64,000 bases of DNA from Variovorax paradoxus. Its GTDB lineage: Bacteria; Pseudomonadota; Gammaproteobacteria; Burkholderiales; Burkholderiaceae_C. Location of the stretch: contig NZ_CP123990.1 in NCBI RefSeq assembly GCF_029919115.1, positions 4,676,501 to 4,740,500 of the forward strand. Reading direction: 5' to 3'. Positions 60,269 to 64,000 of the stretch are shown here, in pieces. Under the pieces are notes generated by a model. The model saw only the letters and a list, made by a program, of their open reading frames with translations. It was not told the DNA's origin and made no database searches. Made by a program: the position numbers and the translations under genes. Numbering within the stretch: position 1 is the first letter of the stretch; each line of letters opens with the position of its first letter.

Positions 60269-61262
60269 GACGACCGACACGCGCTGGGTAGAAAAATACC
60301 TGGAGCACGTGCGCGTGGAGCGCCGGCTGGCCGCGCGCACGGTCGAGCTCTACGCCATTCACCTGCAGGCTCTGGTGGACAACGCCGCCGGAGCCGGCCT
60401 TGCACTGGACCGCGTGCAAACCGCGCACATCCGGCGCTGGATGGCGCAGCTGCACAGCGCGGGACGCGAGCCGCGCGGCATTGCGCTGGTGCTTTCATGC
60501 TGGCGCAGCTTTTACCGCTGGCTAGGCAACGAAGGGCTGGTGGGCTTCAACCCCGTGCAGGACGTGCATGCGCCCAAGGCTGCGCGGCCGCTGCCCAAGG
60601 CGCTGGCCGTGGACGATGCGGTGCGGCTCGCCGAAACCTACGACCCCGAGGCCGACCCCTGGACCGAGGCCCGCGACGGCGCCATCGTCGAAGTGCTCTA
60701 CGGCTGCGGCCTGCGCGTGAGCGAGCTCACCGGCCTGGATGCACGCGCCAGCAACACGGCGCTCGGCTGGGTCGACCTGGATGCGATGGAAGCCAATGTG
60801 CTCGGCAAGGGCAGCAAGCGGCGCATCGTGCCCCTGGGCAGCAAGGCGGCCGAGGCGCTGCGCGACTGGCTCGCGGTGCGCGGCGATTGCCCGGCGCTGG
60901 CGACGGCCGGGCTGCGGGACCCGGCGGGCGCCGCGGCGCTCTTCATCAACAGCAAGGGCTTGCGGATGTCGTCGCATGCCGTGTGGAAGCTGCTGCGCGA
61001 GCGCAGCCTGAAAGCCGGTTTGGCGGCACCGGTGCATCCGCACATGCTGCGGCACTCGTTTGCGAGCCACGTGCTGCAGTCGAGCAGCGACCTGCGGGCC
61101 GTGCAAGAGCTGCTGGGCCACGCCAACATTGCCACCACGCAGATCTATACCCGGCTGGATTTTCAGCACCTGGCCAAGGCCTATGACGCGGCCCATCCGC
61201 GCGCGCAGGCCCGCCCCGAGGGCGCGCGCGCCAAGCCCAGAAAAGACGATTCCAACAAATGA
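60252..61262 (+). CDS. xerC: Tyrosine recombinase XerC
   Basis: Protein of 336 aa that with XerD resolves chromosome dimers at dif. The N-terminal SAM-like domain (KYLEHVRVERRLAARTVELY) is followed by the catalytic set: Arg in GCGLRVSELTGL, Lys in GKGSKRR, His-x-x-Arg in HPHMLRHSFASH, His in LLGHANIATT and Tyr in IYTRLD. Slightly longer than E. coli XerC because of an Ala/Arg-rich tail. It is located in the conserved dapF cluster, so a housekeeping recombinase rather than a phage integrase. Confidence 0.95.
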   Translation: MATSTETTDTRWVEKYLEHVRVERRLAARTVELYAIHLQALVDNAAGAGLALDRVQTAHIRRWMAQLHSAGREPRGIALVLSCWRSFYRWLGNEGLVGFNPVQDVHAPKAARPLPKALAVDDAVRLAETYDPEADPWTEARDGAIVEVLYGCGLRVSELTGLDARASNTALGWVDLDAMEANVLGKGSKRRIVPLGSKAAEALRDWLAVRGDCPALATAGLRDPAGAAALFINSKGLRMSSHAVWKLLRERSLKAGLAAPVHPHMLRHSFASHVLQSSSDLRAVQELLGHANIATTQIYTRLDFQHLAKAYDAAHPRAQARPEGARAKPRKDDSNK

Positions 61263-62479
61263 AAACCCTCCGCCTCAAGCCCGGCAAAGAGCGCTCGCTG
61301 CAGCGCCGCCACCCCTGGATCTTCGAATCCGCCATTGCACGCGGCGGTGCTGATTCCGGCGAAACGGTGCGCGTCGAATCTCATGACGGCGCCTTCCTGG
61401 CCTGGGCCGCTTTCAGCCCGATTTCGAAGATTCGCGCACGGGCCTGGAGCTTTGTCGAAACGCAGCGCATCGACGCCGCCTTTCTGGCCTCGGTGTGCGC
61501 CCGCGCGGTGGCGGCCCGGGGGCTGTTCGACCTGCATAGCGACGGTGTGCGGCTGATCCACGGCGAGGCCGACGGGCTGCCGGGCCTCATCGTCGACCGC
61601 TATGGCGACACGCTGGTGGCGCAGTTCCTCTCGACCGGCGTCGAGCGCTGGAAGGCCACCATTGCCGATGCGCTGCTCGAGGCGACCGGCCTCCACAAGC
61701 TCTACGAGCGCTCCGACGCCAGCGGGCGCGAGCGCGAGGGCCTGAAGCCCGTCACGGGTTGGCTGCGCGGGGAGGGCGCCACCGAAATGACGATTCGCGA
61801 GCATGGCTGGAAGCTGTCGCTCGACATTGCGACGGGCCACAAGACCGGCTTCTACCTCGACCAGCGCGACAGCCGCCAGCGCTTTGCCGAGCTGGCGCAG
61901 CACCGGCGCTTCAGGCGGGTGCTCAACTGCTTTTGCTATACCGGCGGCTTTACCGTAGCGGCGCTCGCGGGGCTGCAGGCCGCGGGCGCAATGGATGGCG
62001 CGGAGCTGGTGTCGGTCGATTCGTCGCAGCCCGCGCTCGAGAAGGCGCGGGCCAATCTGGCGCTGAACGGCTTCGGCGGCGAGGGTTCGGGCGTGAAGGC
62101 CGAATTCCTGGACGCCAACGTCAATACCGTGCTGCGCGAGTTCATCGAACAGGGCCGCACCTTCGACGCCATCGTGCTCGACCCGCCCAAGTTTGCGCCC
62201 ACCGCCGCCCATGCCGATCGCGCGGCCCGCGCCTACAAGGACATCAACCGGCTGGCGCTCAAACTGCTGGAGCCCGGCGGAGTGCTGCTCACTTTTTCGT
62301 GTTCGGGCGGCATCAGCGCCGACCTTTTTCACAAAATAGTGGCTTCGGCGGGCATCGACGCCCAAGTTGACGGCTACATCAGCGAACGCCTCGGTGCGGC
62401 GCCCGATCATCCCATGACCATCGAATTTCCCGAAGGCGAATACCTCAAGGGCCTGGTGGTGGTGAAAAAGCCGGCTTGA
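61259..62479 (+). CDS. Class I rRNA methyltransferase, RlmI-like
   Basis: Protein of 406 aa. Residues ~1-75 are a PUA domain (LKPGKERSLQRRHPWIFESA). The methyltransferase has GEADGLPGLIVDRYGD, TGHKTGFYLDQRDSR, the SAM site NCFCYTGGFTVAA, SVDSSQPALEKARANL, and the catalytic-loop DPPKFA. CFSCSGG-type FSCSGGIS fits the Cys-containing RlmI class (23S m5C1962). It overlaps xerC by 4 bases. Confidence 0.92.
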   Translation: MKTLRLKPGKERSLQRRHPWIFESAIARGGADSGETVRVESHDGAFLAWAAFSPISKIRARAWSFVETQRIDAAFLASVCARAVAARGLFDLHSDGVRLIHGEADGLPGLIVDRYGDTLVAQFLSTGVERWKATIADALLEATGLHKLYERSDASGREREGLKPVTGWLRGEGATEMTIREHGWKLSLDIATGHKTGFYLDQRDSRQRFAELAQHRRFRRVLNCFCYTGGFTVAALAGLQAAGAMDGAELVSVDSSQPALEKARANLALNGFGGEGSGVKAEFLDANVNTVLREFIEQGRTFDAIVLDPPKFAPTAAHADRAARAYKDINRLALKLLEPGGVLLTFSCSGGISADLFHKIVASAGIDAQVDGYISERLGAAPDHPMTIEFPEGEYLKGLVVVKKPA

Positions 62480-62564
62480 CCCCGCGGCAACGCAACTGAG
62501 TGGCATTGGCTAAACTGCCTCTCCAGTTTTCCTTCTTCCCAGATTTCCGCCTTCGGAGCACACC

Positions 62565-63617
62565 ATGGCCCTTATTCCCGCCACCATCCTTACCGGCTTT
62601 CTAGGCTCGGGCAAGACCACGCTGCTCAAGCGCATCCTGACGGAGGCCCACGGCCAGAAGATCGCTGTCATCGAGAACGAGTTCGGCGAAGAGAACATCG
62701 ACAGCGACATTCTGGTGACCGAATCGAAAGAGCAGATCGTGCAGATGAGCAATGGCTGCGTCTGCTGCACCATTCGCGAAGACCTGCGCGAGGCGCTCCA
62801 GCTGCTGGCCGCCAAGAAGCGCCAGGGCCTGCTCGACTTCGACCGCGTGGTGATCGAGACCACCGGCCTGGCCGATCCCGGCCCCGTGGCACAGACTTTT
62901 TTCATGGACGACGAAATTGCCGAAAGCTATTTGCTCGACTCCATCCTGACGCTGGTCGATGCCAAGCATGCGCCGCAGCAGCTGAACGACCGCCAGGAAG
63001 CGCGCCGCCAGGTGGGTTTTGCCGACCAGATCTTCATCAGCAAGAGCGAGCTGGTGTCGGCCGAGGAAACCGAGGCGCTGATTCACCGCCTGAAGCACAT
63101 GAACCCGCGCGCGCCCCAGCAAAAGGCGCATTTCGGCGATGTGCCGCTGAAGGACATTTTCGACCTGCGCGGCTTCAACCTGAACGCCAAGCTCGACATC
63201 GATCCGGACTTCCTGAAGGAAGACGACCACGATCATCACGACCATGACCACGCGCATGGCGAGCATTGCGACCACCCCTCGCACAAGCACGAAGGGCACG
63301 GCCACCATCACCACACGGACGACGACGTGAAGAGCTTCGTCTACAAGGCCGACCGCCCCTTCGACCCGGCCAAGCTCGAGGATTTCCTGGGCGCCATCGT
63401 CAACATCTACGGCCCGCGCATGCTGCGCTACAAGGGCGTGCTGAGCATGAAGGGCACCGAGCGCAAGGTAATTTTCCAGGGCGTGCACCAGCTGATGGGC
63501 AGCGACCTGGGCCCCGAGTGGGGCAAGGACGAAGCGCGCCAGAGCCGCATGGTGTTCATCGGCATCGAGCTGCCGCGCGAAATACTGGAGCAGGGGCTCG
63601 AGCAGTGCCTGGTGTAA
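62565..63617 (+). CDS. CobW/COG0523 GTPase with His-rich loop
   Basis: Protein of 350 aa. Walker A GFLGSGKTT, the metal motif NGCVCCTIRED (CxCC), ETTGLADPGPV and SKSEL define the COG0523 G3E GTPase family. A His/Asp-rich loop (residues ~220-252, DHDHHDHDHAHGEH and HKHEGHGHHHH) links it to the CobW_C domain. Such proteins are metallochaperones, usually for zinc; no Zur box was identified upstream. It ends 32 bp before the terminator. Confidence 0.93.
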   Translation: MALIPATILTGFLGSGKTTLLKRILTEAHGQKIAVIENEFGEENIDSDILVTESKEQIVQMSNGCVCCTIREDLREALQLLAAKKRQGLLDFDRVVIETTGLADPGPVAQTFFMDDEIAESYLLDSILTLVDAKHAPQQLNDRQEARRQVGFADQIFISKSELVSAEETEALIHRLKHMNPRAPQQKAHFGDVPLKDIFDLRGFNLNAKLDIDPDFLKEDDHDHHDHDHAHGEHCDHPSHKHEGHGHHHHTDDDVKSFVYKADRPFDPAKLEDFLGAIVNIYGPRMLRYKGVLSMKGTERKVIFQGVHQLMGSDLGPEWGKDEARQSRMVFIGIELPREILEQGLEQCLV

Positions 63618-63649
63618 CGGCGCGCTGCCTGCACTGAGCCCAGCCAAAT

Positions 63650-63690
63650 AAAAAAGGCGCTGCCCCGAGGAGGGGCAGCACCTTTTTTTG
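63650..63690. terminator. Bidirectional Rho-independent terminator
   Basis: A stem pairing GTGCTGCCCC-type arms (GCGCTGCCCC / GGGGCAGCAC) with a short GAGGA loop, flanked by an A run on the left and a T run on the right. It separates the plus-strand CobW gene from the convergent DUF945 gene and can serve both. Confidence 0.9.
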
Positions 63691-63703
63691 TTTCAGCCGA
63701 GGC

Positions 63704-64000
63704 TTACTTGCCGGCCATGCCGCCCAGCGGCTTGCCGTTGACCTTCAGGTTGCCTTCGCTGTATTCCACCTGGCTGGTGATGTCGGTGCCGTCGCGCTTG
63801 ACGAAGCCCATGCCTTCGCCTTGCTCGACCAGCCCGGCCACCATTTCAGGCGGCGGCAGCTGGCCGCTTTCAGCGCCGGTGGCGGCAACCTGCTCCAGCC
63901 ATTGCATCGGCAGCCGCACGCTGGCTTTGAGCACGCCGCGCTTCATCAGGAGCGCCATGCCGGGTTCCTTCAGGTCTTCGTCGGTCACGCCGACCAGCCC
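63704..64000 (-). CDS. YdgA-family (DUF945) protein, C-terminal part (cut by window edge)
   Basis: The last ~98 codons of a gene entering from the right. The visible part, LKASVRLPMQWLEQ, ATGAESGQLPPPEMVAGLVE, GFVKRDGTDITSQVEYSEGN and LKVNGKPLGGM, matches the C-terminus of YdgA/DUF945 proteins, envelope proteins of unknown role. An internal Met at 63988 is not the true start because the frame is open to the edge. Confidence 0.65.
   Translation of the reverse strand, partial: GLVGVTDEDLKEPGMALLMKRGVLKASVRLPMQWLEQVAATGAESGQLPPPEMVAGLVEQGEGMGFVKRDGTDITSQVEYSEGNLKVNGKPLGGMAGK

Noticed and set aside
60252..61262. Tyrosine recombinase as a phage or island integrase
   Set aside because: It lies in the conserved dapF-DUF484-xerC neighbourhood, with no att site or tRNA beside it; it is the housekeeping XerC.

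Overview
The window is GC-rich, densely packed bacterial DNA that reads as a Burkholderiales (Comamonadaceae) chromosome, most like Variovorax. The evidence is a soluble NAD-linked fdsGBA-fdhD-fdsD formate dehydrogenase operon, a Bug/TctC binding protein, a dapF-DUF484-xerC cluster, a betaproteobacterial-type rnpB, many short ATGA overlaps, and a REP-like intergenic repeat of a kind I associate with Variovorax. No 16S gene, tRNA or CRISPR array was seen, so the genus is an inference.

Left part (1-19 kb). A minus-strand peptide/opine-type ABC importer (binding protein, two permeases, two ATPases, the last cut by the left edge) is interrupted by a 392-bp gap filled with repeats. Housekeeping genes follow: pyrC, a NYN-LOTUS putative nuclease, a DUF3025 protein, htpX, a ProQ/FinO RNA chaperone, a flavin reductase/FAD-oxidoreductase pair, cysK and the RNase P RNA gene rnpB. 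Next come a lipoprotein, an RsuA-like pseudouridine synthase homologue that appears to lack the catalytic Asp, a NUDIX-MBL fusion and a Bug receptor.

Middle (19-45 kb). The formate dehydrogenase operon faces a divergent ModE/LysR-like regulator. After it come a SMI1/KNR4-L7/L12-CTD-like fusion, a nucleotidyltransferase-like protein, a close homologue of the aminoglycoside acetyltransferase AAC(6')-Ib, and hydrolases. Two paralogous poly-Gly lipoprotein esterases bracket a block with an MFS pump, an ECF sigma factor, a 2OG-Fe(II) dioxygenase-like protein and a Tat-exported phospholipase C. An aldo/keto reductase, a second MFS pump, an AraC regulator, two ABM-domain monooxygenases, a chemoreceptor and a LysR regulator close this part.

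Accessory island (about 45.6-52.2 kb). This stretch is visibly AT-richer and holds short, mostly minus-strand genes: DUF2625, GFA, DUF4019, an Imm11/DUF1629-like immunity protein, a small unknown, a secreted ankyrin protein and a GNAT acetyltransferase. It also has an attC-like palindrome that translates as 'SLEPT', suggesting one integron-type cassette, a MerR effector domain without its DNA-binding half behind a MerR-type promoter, short direct repeats, and a decapitated methyltransferase remnant. It looks like an immunity/cassette graveyard.

Right part (52.3-64 kb). A TipA-like MerR regulator sits with an MFS pump, followed by a large secreted alpha/beta hydrolase, an I78-like lipoprotein and an HCCA-isomerase-like DsbA-fold protein. 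The conserved dapF-DUF484-ydcF-xerC-rRNA methyltransferase run follows with translational overlaps, then a His-rich CobW GTPase, a bidirectional terminator and the C-terminus of a YdgA/DUF945 protein cut by the right edge.
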